From contig NZ_CAKVJB010000011.1 of assembly GCF_934754935.1 (NCBI RefSeq), positions 1 through 64,000 on the forward strand: DNA of 64,000 nt, written 5' to 3'. The notes below the pieces were generated by a model, which did no database searches, was not told the DNA's origin, and saw nothing but the letters and a program-made list of their open reading frames with translations. Of this stretch, positions 7,597-16,963 are shown piece after piece (the stretch's first letter is position 1; each line of letters begins with the position of its first letter). The DNA is from an uncultured Holdemanella sp. (GTDB lineage Bacteria; Bacillota_I; Bacilli_A; Erysipelotrichales; Erysipelotrichaceae). Position numbers and translations under genes: made by a program.

Positions 7597-8059
7597 ATTA
7601 GGTGTATTACTTGTCGTTTCTATTTTATTGTTCGTATTTGGAGCTGGAACCTTTGTATATGAATTAAGTCAAATCAGTCCCAATCAAATTGATGTATCAC
7701 AAGAAACACAGACAATGACAACTTCAATGCCAAATGCTTGTAAACTATACACAAAGACGTATTTAAGTTCCATTGGAGATGTGCATGTCGTTGTGGATGA
7801 AATGGTTGAAGATGATAAGCTACAAGATGATGCGTTGGTTATCACATACCCCAAAATGCTTCATGTGGTACAGGATGAGGATCAATTGGATATACAGATG
7901 GATGATTACGAGATGTCAAAGGATTTTCAAACCATCTTTAATACGTTTCGAACAAAATCCTATGATGAATATTTTGCGAAGAATAATGAGATTCATGTAA
8001 GTGTTCGTTATGGTAAGGCTTTAAAAGATAAAATCACATTGGTCGATGACTACTATTAA
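7589..8059 (+). CDS. Small membrane-anchored extracellular protein of the PadR operon
   Basis: A 156-residue protein with one N-terminal transmembrane segment or uncleaved signal (LGVLLVVSILLFVFGAGTFVY), then an acidic outward-facing domain rich in Asp, Val and Tyr (DVHVVVDEMVEDDKL, IQMDDYEM, VSVRYGKAL). I recognise no family. Its position, overlapping the HAAS gene, suggests it is the sensor or effector partner in the PadR-HAAS system, where DUF4097-like adhesin domains often occur. A terminator follows at once. Confidence 0.75.
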   Translation: MRKLGVLLVVSILLFVFGAGTFVYELSQISPNQIDVSQETQTMTTSMPNACKLYTKTYLSSIGDVHVVVDEMVEDDKLQDDALVITYPKMLHVVQDEDQLDIQMDDYEMSKDFQTIFNTFRTKSYDEYFAKNNEIHVSVRYGKALKDKITLVDDYY

Positions 8060-8060
8060 G

Positions 8061-8087
8061 GAACAGTACATACTGTTTCTTTTTGAT
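8061..8087 (+). terminator. Terminator of the PadR-HAAS operon
   Basis: GGAACAGTA pairs with TACTGTTTC across a two-base loop, followed by five T. Confidence 0.75.
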
Positions 8088-8114
8088 TCTTAACAAGTGT
8101 GATAAAATATTGTT

Positions 8115-8258
8115 ATGGTGAAAAATAATAAAGACTGGAGTCGTTTATTGAAAATGATTCTTGTGGAAGATAAAAAGAAATCCAATACACTTAAGGTGTT
8201 TAAAAAGAGTAAAGTGACTAACACACCTTTACATAGAAGACAGGATGTGAAAAGATGA
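8115..8258 (+). CDS. Small basic protein upstream of the UbiB kinase
   Basis: A 47-residue frame, ATG at 8115, stop TGA at 8256-8258 overlapping the ATG of the next gene by four bases. The product is strongly basic (DKKKSNTLKVFKKSKV, then PLHRRQDVKR). No ribosome binding site is obvious, but TAAAAT at 8103-8108 could be a -10 box. The ATGA overlap suggests translational coupling to the UbiB gene. I recognise no family. Confidence 0.5.
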   Translation: MVKNNKDWSRLLKMILVEDKKKSNTLKVFKKSKVTNTPLHRRQDVKR

Positions 8259-9850
8259 GTGATACAAATACGATGTCAACAAGTGCAAGATTTGCCCAGA
8301 TTGTATCTATATTAAGAAAACATCACATTCAAAAGGGAATGGATCCAGTAAAGTTTCGTATGATCTTAGAAGATTTAGGACCAACATTTGTCAAGATTGG
8401 CCAAATTATGTCAACAAGACAAGATCTATTTTCCCAACGCTATTGTAAAGAATTGATGAAACTTCGCTCTCACGTAACACCTATGCCATTTTCAATGGTT
8501 GAACAAATTATTCAAGATACATATGGTGATTTATTTCATGAAGAATTTGAGAGTATTGATGAAATATGTTTAGGCTCTGCATCGATTGCGCAAGTACATG
8601 CCGCAACTTTAAAGACAAAAGAAAGAGTTGTATTAAAGGTTCAACGACCAAATATCTATGAATGGATGGAACGAGATGTAGCATTATTAAGAAAAGCTGT
8701 AAAAATATTGAATCTATCCGACATTGTTTCAAGTGTTGTTGATCTAGATATGGTTATCGATGAATTTTGGTACACGGCCAAACAAGAAATGGATTTTACA
8801 AATGAAGCACAGTTTGCGGAGCGTTTCAAAAATGAATATAAAGACTGTAAGTTTATTGATGCACCTAAAATATATGATGAATATACACGAAAAAATATTC
8901 TCGTAATGGAATATGTGGAAGGTGTAGAAATTACAGATTCAAAAAAATTAGATGAACTCGGCTATGATCGAAGTGAAATTGCCGATAAATTGGCATTTAA
9001 TTATATTTCACAAATCATTGAGAATGGTTTCTTTCATGCGGATCCACATTCAGGAAATTTAAGGATACGTGATAATCAAATCGTATGGATCGATTTTGGG
9101 ATGATGGGAATCTTAGATGCGAACGAAAGAGAAACGATGAAATCAGCGGTTCGTGCCATCGCACTAAAGGATACACAGAAATTAGTCGATTGCATCTTAA
9201 TGATTGGAGATTGTAAGAAAGAAATTGATTATTCTGCATTTTGTAACGACATGGACAAATTTGTGAATCAATATCTGAGTGTTCCTTATGCAGAAATTGA
9301 TATCGCAAAACTAGTACAAGACATGTTTTCAATATGCCATGCCTATTCTATTTCTTTGCCAAAAGGCATTAGTATGTTAGCTCGTTCGATGATGACAATT
9401 GAAGGTACATTAACAGCTTTAGATCCAAACATGAATACCATGAAAATTGCCTTGAGCCATAAGGCAAGTTTGACGCAAATTGATTGGCAGAAAGAGATCA
9501 AGTCTACAGCTAAGCGTAGTATTGATGCAGTATCACACGCCATTGATATTCCTGTACAGGCTAGTGATGTATTAAGAATGGTTCAAAGAGGACAGATCAA
9601 AGTGAATTTGAATTTAATGGGTTCACAAGCTCCACTAGCTAAAATCGATCAGATGGTCAATCGATTGATTGTATGCGTGTTGATTGCAGCCTTAGTTGTA
9701 GGTTCGAGCTTAATTTGCACAACAAAAATGAAACCGACCATTATGGGCATTCCTGCCATTGGCTTTATTGGATATATCATTGCGATTGGAATGAGTGTAT
9801 GGTTATTTTTCAAAATGTTATTTTTACATAGAAGAAACAAATCGTTTTAA
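8255..9850 (+). CDS. UbiB/ABC1/AarF-family atypical protein kinase-like protein
   Basis: A 531-residue member of the UbiB family. The diagnostic KxGQ motif is at residues 47-50 (TFVKIGQIMSTR), followed by the alanine-rich loop GSASIAQVHAA, the lysine in VVLKVQRP, HADPHSGNL and the DFG-like WIDFGMMG. Two hydrophobic helices close the C-terminus (LIVCVLIAALVVGSSLI and GFIGYIIAIGMSVWLF), anchoring it in the membrane. In quinone-making bacteria these proteins aid ubiquinone synthesis; in fermenting Bacillota the role is unsettled and may concern isoprenoid or lipid handling. It heads a run with lspA, rluD and a deaminase gene. Confidence 0.93.
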   Translation: MSDTNTMSTSARFAQIVSILRKHHIQKGMDPVKFRMILEDLGPTFVKIGQIMSTRQDLFSQRYCKELMKLRSHVTPMPFSMVEQIIQDTYGDLFHEEFESIDEICLGSASIAQVHAATLKTKERVVLKVQRPNIYEWMERDVALLRKAVKILNLSDIVSSVVDLDMVIDEFWYTAKQEMDFTNEAQFAERFKNEYKDCKFIDAPKIYDEYTRKNILVMEYVEGVEITDSKKLDELGYDRSEIADKLAFNYISQIIENGFFHADPHSGNLRIRDNQIVWIDFGMMGILDANERETMKSAVRAIALKDTQKLVDCILMIGDCKKEIDYSAFCNDMDKFVNQYLSVPYAEIDIAKLVQDMFSICHAYSISLPKGISMLARSMMTIEGTLTALDPNMNTMKIALSHKASLTQIDWQKEIKSTAKRSIDAVSHAIDIPVQASDVLRMVQRGQIKVNLNLMGSQAPLAKIDQMVNRLIVCVLIAALVVGSSLICTTKMKPTIMGIPAIGFIGYIIAIGMSVWLFFKMLFLHRRNKSF

Positions 9851-9864
9851 AAAGGGGATATGAG

Positions 9865-10359
9865 ATGAAAAAAGGAAAAACAGTAGTGGCATCTTTATTA
9901 ATAGTATTTGTCACTTTAGGACTGGATCAATGGACAAAGTGGGCCATTGAAAAGTCAATCGCATTAAATGATTCGGTAGAAATGATCAAACATTTCTTTT
10001 ACTTAACATATGTTCGAAATACTGGAGCTGGATTTAGTATGTTTGCAGGGGCTGGAATGGGCTTTTTTGCAGCACTAACTATCATCGCCTTAGTAGCTAT
10101 GGTCTATATGTTTTTTAAAACAAATGATTCACGCTATCAAATTTGTTTATCTTTAGTTTTCTCAGGAGCTATTGGTAACTTTATTGACCGCATGAGCCTA
10201 GGATATGTTCGAGACTTTTTTAGTTTCTATATTTTTGGGTATCCATTTCCCGTGTTTAATGTAGCGGACATTTGCATAACCGTAGGAATCGCATTAATAT
10301 TAATCAGTATGTTTGTAGATGAAAAGAAGGAGCAAGTCAGATGGAAACAAGAATCCTAA
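9865..10359 (+). CDS. lspA: Lipoprotein signal peptidase (signal peptidase II)
   Basis: A 164-residue membrane aspartic protease that removes the signal peptide from diacylated prolipoproteins. Four hydrophobic helices are visible. The catalytic aspartates are D108 in GAIGNFIDRM and D135 in FPVFNVADICI, with VRNTGAGFS as the conserved loop. GGGGA precedes the ATG. The length is typical. It overlaps the next gene rluD by 19 bases, an arrangement common in Bacillota. Confidence 0.97.
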   Translation: MKKGKTVVASLLIVFVTLGLDQWTKWAIEKSIALNDSVEMIKHFFYLTYVRNTGAGFSMFAGAGMGFFAALTIIALVAMVYMFFKTNDSRYQICLSLVFSGAIGNFIDRMSLGYVRDFFSFYIFGYPFPVFNVADICITVGIALILISMFVDEKKEQVRWKQES

Positions 10360-11255
10360 AAATAGATGAAGATATAAAATTGGATCGTTTAGATAAAGTA
10401 TTAGCTGAAAAATTAGATTTTTCTCGTAAAAGAATTAAAGACTTATTAGATGAAGAACATGTTTTGGTCAATCATAAGGTAATGAAAGCAAGTTATAAAG
10501 TTTGTGTAGGCGATGAAATTGAAGTTTCCATTCCTGAACTCGATTCAACCGAAGTATTACCCGAACCAATTGATTTAGATATTGTATATGAGGATCATGA
10601 TATCATTGTGATCAATAAACCAAAAGGTATGGTGGTACATCCAGCTCCAGGACATTATTCTGGAACTTTAGTCAATGCGTTACTTTATCATTGTAAAGAT
10701 TTGAGTGGTATCAATGGTGTGATGCGACCAGGCATTGTACATCGTATTGATAAAGATACGTCTGGCTTACTTGTAGTTGCCAAAAATGACAAGGCACATG
10801 AGGCTTTGAGTCAACAACTTCAAGATAAAACATGTCATCGAGAATATGTGGCCATTGTACATAAACCATTTACACATGAATATGGTACGATTCACGCGCC
10901 AATTGGTCGTGATGAAAAAGATCGTCAGAAAATGGCGGTTACCGCAAACAATTCTAAGGATGCGATCACGCATTTTAATGTATTAGAAAACTTTAGTAAG
11001 TTTGCGTATATCAAATGTCAATTGGAAACTGGAAGAACTCACCAAATTCGTGTACATATGCAATATATTGAGCATCCAATTGCCGGAGATTCAAAATATG
11101 GTCCTAGAAAAACGATCCAGGCTAATGGACAATTATTGCATGCATGCGCCTTGGAATTTGTGCATCCAACAACACATGAAAAGATGCGTTTTGAAGTACC
11201 GTTGGAACCAACATTTGAAAAAGTATTAAATGAACTTAGAGAAGGTGAAGAATAA
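10341..11255 (+). CDS. rluD: Ribosomal large-subunit pseudouridine synthase, RluD family
   Basis: 304 residues. An N-terminal S4 RNA-binding domain (RLDKVLAEKLDFSRKRIKDL) is followed by the RluA/RluD catalytic domain: VINKPKGMVVHPAPGH, then GIVHRIDKDTSGLLVVAKN with catalytic Asp137, and GRTHQIRVHM with GDSKYG near the end. It converts specific uridines in 23S rRNA to pseudouridine. The gene starts inside lspA and its stop shares a base with the deaminase start, so three genes are tightly coupled. Which uridines it modifies cannot be told from sequence. Confidence 0.95.
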   Translation: METRILKIDEDIKLDRLDKVLAEKLDFSRKRIKDLLDEEHVLVNHKVMKASYKVCVGDEIEVSIPELDSTEVLPEPIDLDIVYEDHDIIVINKPKGMVVHPAPGHYSGTLVNALLYHCKDLSGINGVMRPGIVHRIDKDTSGLLVVAKNDKAHEALSQQLQDKTCHREYVAIVHKPFTHEYGTIHAPIGRDEKDRQKMAVTANNSKDAITHFNVLENFSKFAYIKCQLETGRTHQIRVHMQYIEHPIAGDSKYGPRKTIQANGQLLHACALEFVHPTTHEKMRFEVPLEPTFEKVLNELREGEE

Positions 11256-11734
11256 TGCGTGATGATGTATTAAGTTGGGATCAGTATTTTATGGGGATGG
11301 CCCATTTGAGTGCTATGCGTTCAAAAGATCCAAATACGCGTGTAGGAGCTTGTATTGTCAATCCACAAAAAAGAGTGGTTGGACTAGGCTATAATGGTTT
11401 TCCTTATGGATGTGAAGATGATGAATTTCCTTGGGATCGAGATGGCAAGTTTCTAGAAACAAAATATCCTTATGTGGTACATGCCGAATTGAATGCGATC
11501 TTAAATAGTATTCAAGATTTACATGGATGTACACTTTATGTTTCTTTATTTCCATGTAATGAATGTGCGAAAGCCATTATTCAAGCTGGTATTACTTGTG
11601 TTGTATATGAAAGCGACAAGTATGATGGTACCGAAGGAAATATTGCCAGTAAACGCATGTTTCATGATGCGGGTGTAAAATTAATTCAACTTCCTTATGA
11701 TATTGAGGTTGAAACAAAAATCAATAATCGTTAA
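11255..11734 (+). CDS. comEB: Deoxycytidylate deaminase (ComEB-like)
   Basis: A 159-residue zinc enzyme converting dCMP to dUMP for thymidylate supply. Zinc and catalytic residues are clear: His76 and Glu78 in VVHAELNAI, then Cys101 and Cys104 in LFPCNECAKAI. MRSKDPNTRVGACIV and GYNGFPYGC are the substrate-side motifs. The start codon overlaps the rluD stop (TAATG). A terminator follows directly, ending the UbiB-lspA-rluD-comEB run. Confidence 0.95.
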   Translation: MRDDVLSWDQYFMGMAHLSAMRSKDPNTRVGACIVNPQKRVVGLGYNGFPYGCEDDEFPWDRDGKFLETKYPYVVHAELNAILNSIQDLHGCTLYVSLFPCNECAKAIIQAGITCVVYESDKYDGTEGNIASKRMFHDAGVKLIQLPYDIEVETKINNR

Positions 11735-11760
11735 GGAGTAACATTGGTTACTTCTTTTTT
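11734..11760 (+). terminator. Terminator after the dCMP deaminase gene
   Basis: AGTAAC and GTTACT form the core of a hairpin with flanking G-C and A-T pairs, followed by six T. Confidence 0.8.
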
Positions 11761-11817
11761 GCGTTTCGCGTTTTGTCAGTATATAATAAAAGTCAGAAAT
11801 CTGAAAAGGAAATACGT

Positions 11818-13725
11818 ATGAAAAAACAAATAAATCAGTTGTTGCCAACACTTTTAGTTATGATATTGATATTGGCATTAACTGTGACAACTTATAATAT
11901 AAGTTTAAAACAAGAAGAAAAAGAATGTTACAACCGATTAGATAATGCGAGTGAATCCATCATTCAAAGTGTTCGAAATCGCATGAATGATGATTTGAAT
12001 TATTTGCGTTTGATTGGGAAAGACTTTTCCAATGAAGATCATTTGCCTACATATGAAGAATACACCAGTCGATTAAGTACTTTTCAAAATGTATCTTTGT
12101 TTGAGCGCGTCGATTTATTGATGCAAAATAATACGATGTATACAATGCATAAAGATGTGCAACAAATTCAATCCAATGATTTTTTGACATTGAATGCAGA
12201 TGCCGAATATATGGATCTAGTACATACAGATCCACTCACAAATAAAAAAAGTGTAAATTATTATGTGCCTATCCAACAAAATGATTCTGTAGTTGCGTAT
12301 TTAGTGGGTGTGATTCAATGTGATACATTAGATGAGCAGTTCTATACGCAAATATATAATGGAAGGACACAGAATCTCATTATTGATACAACGGATGGTC
12401 AGGTTGTGATGGATAATCATGATGTTCTAGATTATGACACTTTTTCGACGAACGGCTGTAAATTATTATCGCCTAAGCAAGATGTAATTAAACAAATTAG
12501 TTCTTTAAAATCAGGGGTTGTGGCATTTGAACAAGAAGGTATTAAGAAATATCTGATTTATAAACCCATTAAAGTATACAATTGGGAACTCATAGTTATT
12601 GTGGATGAAGATGTGGCCTTTGCGAGTGCATTGACATTGAAAAAGAATTATTTGGTTATGGTCATTTGTGAAGTAGTGATTCTTCTACTATATTGTTGGT
12701 TCTATATCACAAAAGTTCGAAAAATTTCTAAAAAATCAAATGAATTTGAAAAAGACTTGAATGTTTCGCATACTTTGATTCAATGTGTTCGCAAGTTATC
12801 AAATGGCACAAATCAAAAGAATGCGATTGATGATATCTTGAAAATTATTTGTGAATTCTATCAAGCTGAAAGATGTTACGTATTAGATTTGGATTTTGAA
12901 CACAAACAAGCTAACGGCATTTATGAATATGGAAATAGACATGATGATATTCATATTGATAAGATGGTCCGTTTATGTTTAGAACATATGGATCTAGTAA
13001 ATCAATTTTTCGAACATCAAAAATCCTATTATATTGAAGATGTAACACAAGAAATCCCTTCTACAAGTCCAATTTATTCAAGTTTTGTTTCGCAAAAAAT
13101 ACAGAGTATTATCGTTGTACCATTTGTGGATGGTCAACAAATTAAAGGTGTTTTTGCGGTAGACAATCCTAAACAAAACTACTACCAAAAAGACTTTTTA
13201 GAATCTTTGTGTTTCTTTATTGAGATAGCTATGGCTCGTGAAAAAGAAAAGAAACATTTAGAGAATTTAAGTTATGTGGATTCTTTGACATATGCCCAAA
13301 ATCGCAATCACTTTAATGAATATATTGAAAAAAATAGGCGTAAAGAACTTCATTTGGTTGGAGTCATTTATTTGGATTTAAATGGATTAAAAGAAATCAA
13401 TGATAAAATGGGACATCTTGCAGGAGATACATTGATTATTAGTGCTTCTTATGTACTACAAGAAATCTTTGCGGATAACTCCTATCGTATTGGTGGCGAT
13501 GAATTTGTGGTGATTGAACAAGATGTTTTAGAATCTGAATTTTATTCTAAATATGATAAATTACTTGCCCGTATGAAAGAACTCGAAATCAGTATTGCGA
13601 CAGGATATGTATGGAAAGAAAATTGTTCAAATTTAACTGAAATTCTTCAAGAAGCCGATCAAAAGATGTATGAAGATAAAAAGCGCTATTATTCCATAGC
13701 GCAAAATGATCGAAGAAGGCGTTAG
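11818..13725 (+). CDS. Membrane sensor diguanylate cyclase (Cache-GAF-GGDEF)
   Basis: About 635 residues; ATG at 11818 has AAAAGGA upstream, so the earlier in-frame start at 11773 is not used. A transmembrane helix at about 9-28 and a second at about 277-300 bracket a periplasm-facing sensor domain of Cache type (MHKDVQQI, YYVPIQQNDSVVAYLVG). A GAF-like segment and a GGDEF domain follow. YLDLNGLKEINDKMGH and YRIGGDEFVVI (GGDEF at 13492-13506) indicate an active cyclase making c-di-GMP from GTP. No RxxD inhibitory site is seen five residues before it. TATAAT at 11782-11787 is a likely -10. It is convergent with and overlaps rnhC by four bases. Confidence 0.92.
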   Translation: MKKQINQLLPTLLVMILILALTVTTYNISLKQEEKECYNRLDNASESIIQSVRNRMNDDLNYLRLIGKDFSNEDHLPTYEEYTSRLSTFQNVSLFERVDLLMQNNTMYTMHKDVQQIQSNDFLTLNADAEYMDLVHTDPLTNKKSVNYYVPIQQNDSVVAYLVGVIQCDTLDEQFYTQIYNGRTQNLIIDTTDGQVVMDNHDVLDYDTFSTNGCKLLSPKQDVIKQISSLKSGVVAFEQEGIKKYLIYKPIKVYNWELIVIVDEDVAFASALTLKKNYLVMVICEVVILLLYCWFYITKVRKISKKSNEFEKDLNVSHTLIQCVRKLSNGTNQKNAIDDILKIICEFYQAERCYVLDLDFEHKQANGIYEYGNRHDDIHIDKMVRLCLEHMDLVNQFFEHQKSYYIEDVTQEIPSTSPIYSSFVSQKIQSIIVVPFVDGQQIKGVFAVDNPKQNYYQKDFLESLCFFIEIAMAREKEKKHLENLSYVDSLTYAQNRNHFNEYIEKNRRKELHLVGVIYLDLNGLKEINDKMGHLAGDTLIISASYVLQEIFADNSYRIGGDEFVVIEQDVLESEFYSKYDKLLARMKELEISIATGYVWKENCSNLTEILQEADQKMYEDKKRYYSIAQNDRRRR

Positions 13726-14579
13726 ACACCGATTTTTTGAGTGTTTTTAAAATGAAGCTTTGCCACTTGGTAAAGCTTTTCTTTTCCAAATTTTTTCACA
13801 AATTCTTTTCCACAAGCATCTACTTTACTGCCAGCACCCTTTTCAAATTTAAAATCATATTTTTCTTCCATAAGATCCCAAGTTTCTAAAAAAGCATTTC
13901 TTGCAAGAATACTTGCACAAGCTACCGCAAGATATTTATTTTCGGCTTTGGTTTCAAACGTAATGCCACGAATGACTTCAGGAAAACCTTGTAGATAGCG
14001 ATAGTAGCTCTTTTCTTGGACAAATTGATCGATGACAATCTGTTTTGGAAGTATATATCCTTTATGTACTAAGTTTACATAGGCCTGATTGTGTAAACGA
14101 CACTTCATGTCCACCATGTTACAAGAATCGTGCATATCGTTATATTTTGAATTGGGTACAATTAAAATACTATGTGGACACACTTCTTTAATGATAGGCG
14201 CAAGCTTTCTAATTTTTGTATCATCCACTTGTTTAGAATCTTGTATACCTAAATGAGCTAATTTTTCTCTTGCCTCTTTTGTGACGATACAACTAGCCAC
14301 TACAACAGGGCCAAAATAGTCGCCCGTACCTACTTCATCGCTTCCGGCTTGGTCTTGTGCTTCTTTTTGATTTTGTGTCTTTTCTTCTGGTTCTAACCAA
14401 GAAAGATCAGCTCCCTGAAATACAACTTTGCCACTTGTATAAGCTGTAATTGTACACTCTTTAGTCTTAATTTGATAATACGTATATTGAGGTGTACTTT
14501 CTTTTAATATAAAAGAAGATAATCGATTTTTTAATTGAAAGATTTCTTCTTTTGTCATATTTTTTGTCAATGTTGCCAT
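13722..14579 (-). CDS. rnhC: Ribonuclease HIII
   Basis: A 285-residue enzyme that cuts RNA in RNA-DNA hybrids, helping clear R-loops and misplaced ribonucleotides. The N-terminal substrate-binding region is followed by the catalytic domain with AGSDEVGTGDYFGPVVVA (DEVG metal site), HNQAYVNLV and ACASILARNAFL. The frame is open to a GTG at 14588, but that GTG is part of the AAGGTG ribosome binding site; ATG at 14579 has correct spacing. Divergent from mutS2, with about 63 bases between them. Confidence 0.95.
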   Translation of the reverse strand: MATLTKNMTKEEIFQLKNRLSSFILKESTPQYTYYQIKTKECTITAYTSGKVVFQGADLSWLEPEEKTQNQKEAQDQAGSDEVGTGDYFGPVVVASCIVTKEAREKLAHLGIQDSKQVDDTKIRKLAPIIKEVCPHSILIVPNSKYNDMHDSCNMVDMKCRLHNQAYVNLVHKGYILPKQIVIDQFVQEKSYYRYLQGFPEVIRGITFETKAENKYLAVACASILARNAFLETWDLMEEKYDFKFEKGAGSKVDACGKEFVKKFGKEKLYQVAKLHFKNTQKIGV

Positions 14580-14642
14580 TTTAATCACCTTATTTAGTTT
14601 ACCATATATTTTGTGATAAAATAGGTGAGAACGGAGTATTTT

Positions 14643-16955
14643 ATGAAACGAAATTTTAGAGATGAACTAAATCAGGCAATTGATTTCTCAAGTGTATTAA
14701 CTCAGATTTGTGCGTTTTCAAGTTTTTCTTGTTCTAAAGAAAAAGTTTTAAATGCGTTGCCTCAATTTAATAAATTAGAAATACAAGAACAATTAAATTA
14801 TGCCAAAGAAGCCATCCAGTTTGAACAAAAAGGTGGCTTACTGAATTTATCAGGAGCTAATGATATTTCTTTGCCAGTTTCAAAAGCCGAAAAACAGATG
14901 ACATTAACAAGTAAAGAGTTGATTTCCATCTATCATTTTTTAACGGCTGTTAAGCAGGCAAAATTGAGTCTGGATTCTTCTGAATTTATAGAATTAACCA
15001 ATCTAGCCCAATCGATGGATGGATGTACACGGTTAATGGATTCGATTATTTCCAAAATCGATTTAACGGGTAGTGTTAAAGAAGATGCCACACCTGCCTT
15101 AAAGAGTATGCATAAGGCTTTGGTAGATACGCGTTTGGCTTTGCAGGCTAAATCGAGACAGTTTTTAAAGAAGAATAGTTCAAAATTAATGGAAAATATG
15201 ACGACGAGCGTATCTGGTCGTGTTGTTGTATTGGTGCGTGCTCAAGATAAAAATGCCTTTGGAGGTATGATTCATGGCCAATCGAGTTCGGGTCTTGCCT
15301 ATTATGTAGAGCCATCTAGCTTTGTATCAGACAATAATGAAATTTCATCATTATTGATTCGTATTGAAGAAGAGAAGAAAAGAATTTGTAAAGAATTGTC
15401 ATTACAGGTCAAGAAACATGCGTTGGCATTAACTTCAGCTTTAGAAACTTTAACAATCATTGATGTAGCTTTCACAAAGGCAAAATGGGCCATTCGTTAT
15501 GATGGTTGTATTCCTTCTTTACAATCTAGGGATCATTCCTTGTATTTAGAACATGCCAAACATCCGTTGATTGATGAAAAGAAAGTGGTTTGTAACACAT
15601 ATGAATTAAATGATCAACAAGCTTGTCTTATGATTTCTGGTCCGAATATGGGTGGTAAAACTGTAACCTTAAAGACGATTGGTCTATTTGTGGCATTAGC
15701 TCATGCGGCATTTCCAGTACTTTGTCATAAGGCAATCTTGCCATTTTATCAATCGATGTATTTTGATATTGGAGATCATCAGTCGATTGAAAACAATTTG
15801 TCAACTTTCTCAAGTCATATTTCTAGACTTTCTCATATTTGTCAAAAGAGTGATGAGAATAGTTTTATCTTATTGGATGAAATTGGAAATGGTACAGATC
15901 CATTAGAAGGTGCGAGTCTTGCGGTTGCGATATTGGAATATTTGATTTTAAAAAAGAGTACGATCATTACTTCAACGCACTATTCGCAAGTCAAAACATA
16001 TGGAAAAGCGAATGAACATGTCTTGGTGTCGAGTGTTGAATTTGATCCAGACACATTAAAGCCGACCTATAAATATATTCCGGGTGTATCGGGTGCAAGT
16101 TATGCGTTTCATATTGCCAGAGAATATCATTTGGAAGAATCGATTTTAAAAAGAGCTGATTTTTTAAAGAATGAAAATGAAAAGCAGACGGAAAAAGAAT
16201 TAGAGAAATTAGAGAAACTTCAAAATGATGTATTGAAACAAAAGGAGCGTTTTAATGCGTTGATTGAGGATGCGCATCGTGTTCAAAAAGAGGCTTATGA
16301 AAAGGAAAAAGAAATCGAAAAGCGTAAGGCAGAATTGGATGCTTCATATCAAGAACAGTTAAATGAGATGCTTGAAAAGAAAAAGGCACAGGCCAAAGAA
16401 ATTTTAACTGTACTTCGTAAACAGAAGACGGGTAAGCAGCATGAACAGATTGAAAAGATGCATGAGTTGGATCTTTTAAGTGAGCATGTAGTAGAAGAAG
16501 AACAGGAAAAGAAAGAATTCAAAGTGGGGGATTATGTAAAGATCACGGGTTTGAATTCGCATGGTGAAATTGTAGATATTCGAAGAAACGAGGCGACTGT
16601 TTTAACGAATGGAATGAAGATGAAGGTCAAACTTTCGAAGTTGGAGCCTATGCATAAACCGCAAATCAAAAAGACAAGTTATAAAGCGCATGTAGAAAGT
16701 GTATCGAGTCGCTTTCCATTAGAGTTGAATCTAATTGGTATGCGTGTGGAAGAAGGAATTGCGGCATTAGATAAGTATTTAGACCAAGCTGTTGTGAAAC
16801 ATATTAAACAAGTTCGTATTATTCATGGTATGGGTACGGGTGCTTTAAGAACAGCGGTTTGGAAGGATTTAAAGAAACAGCCAAATGTTTCAAAATTTAC
16901 AAGTGCAGGTCCGAGTGAAGGTGGACTTGGAGCAACGATTGTCATATTAAAGTAG
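14643..16955 (+). CDS. mutS2: MutS2 endonuclease / ribosome-rescue ATPase
   Basis: About 770 residues. The ATPase core has Walker A GPNMGGKTVTLK, Walker B FILLDEIGNGTDP and the TSTHYSQVKTYG loop. A long coiled coil (about 515-620, rich in KLEKLQNDVLKQKE patterns) is followed by a KOW-like segment (FKVGDYVKITGL) and a C-terminal Smr nuclease domain (ELNLIGMRVEEG, VRIIHGMGTGALR). MutS2 suppresses recombination and also acts on collided ribosomes in Bacillus. The ATG at 14643 after CGGAG is preferred to the GTG at 14625. It is followed eight bases later by uvrC. Confidence 0.96.
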   Translation: MKRNFRDELNQAIDFSSVLTQICAFSSFSCSKEKVLNALPQFNKLEIQEQLNYAKEAIQFEQKGGLLNLSGANDISLPVSKAEKQMTLTSKELISIYHFLTAVKQAKLSLDSSEFIELTNLAQSMDGCTRLMDSIISKIDLTGSVKEDATPALKSMHKALVDTRLALQAKSRQFLKKNSSKLMENMTTSVSGRVVVLVRAQDKNAFGGMIHGQSSSGLAYYVEPSSFVSDNNEISSLLIRIEEEKKRICKELSLQVKKHALALTSALETLTIIDVAFTKAKWAIRYDGCIPSLQSRDHSLYLEHAKHPLIDEKKVVCNTYELNDQQACLMISGPNMGGKTVTLKTIGLFVALAHAAFPVLCHKAILPFYQSMYFDIGDHQSIENNLSTFSSHISRLSHICQKSDENSFILLDEIGNGTDPLEGASLAVAILEYLILKKSTIITSTHYSQVKTYGKANEHVLVSSVEFDPDTLKPTYKYIPGVSGASYAFHIAREYHLEESILKRADFLKNENEKQTEKELEKLEKLQNDVLKQKERFNALIEDAHRVQKEAYEKEKEIEKRKAELDASYQEQLNEMLEKKKAQAKEILTVLRKQKTGKQHEQIEKMHELDLLSEHVVEEEQEKKEFKVGDYVKITGLNSHGEIVDIRRNEATVLTNGMKMKVKLSKLEPMHKPQIKKTSYKAHVESVSSRFPLELNLIGMRVEEGIAALDKYLDQAVVKHIKQVRIIHGMGTGALRTAVWKDLKKQPNVSKFTSAGPSEGGLGATIVILK

Positions 16956-16963
16956 GGGATAAA

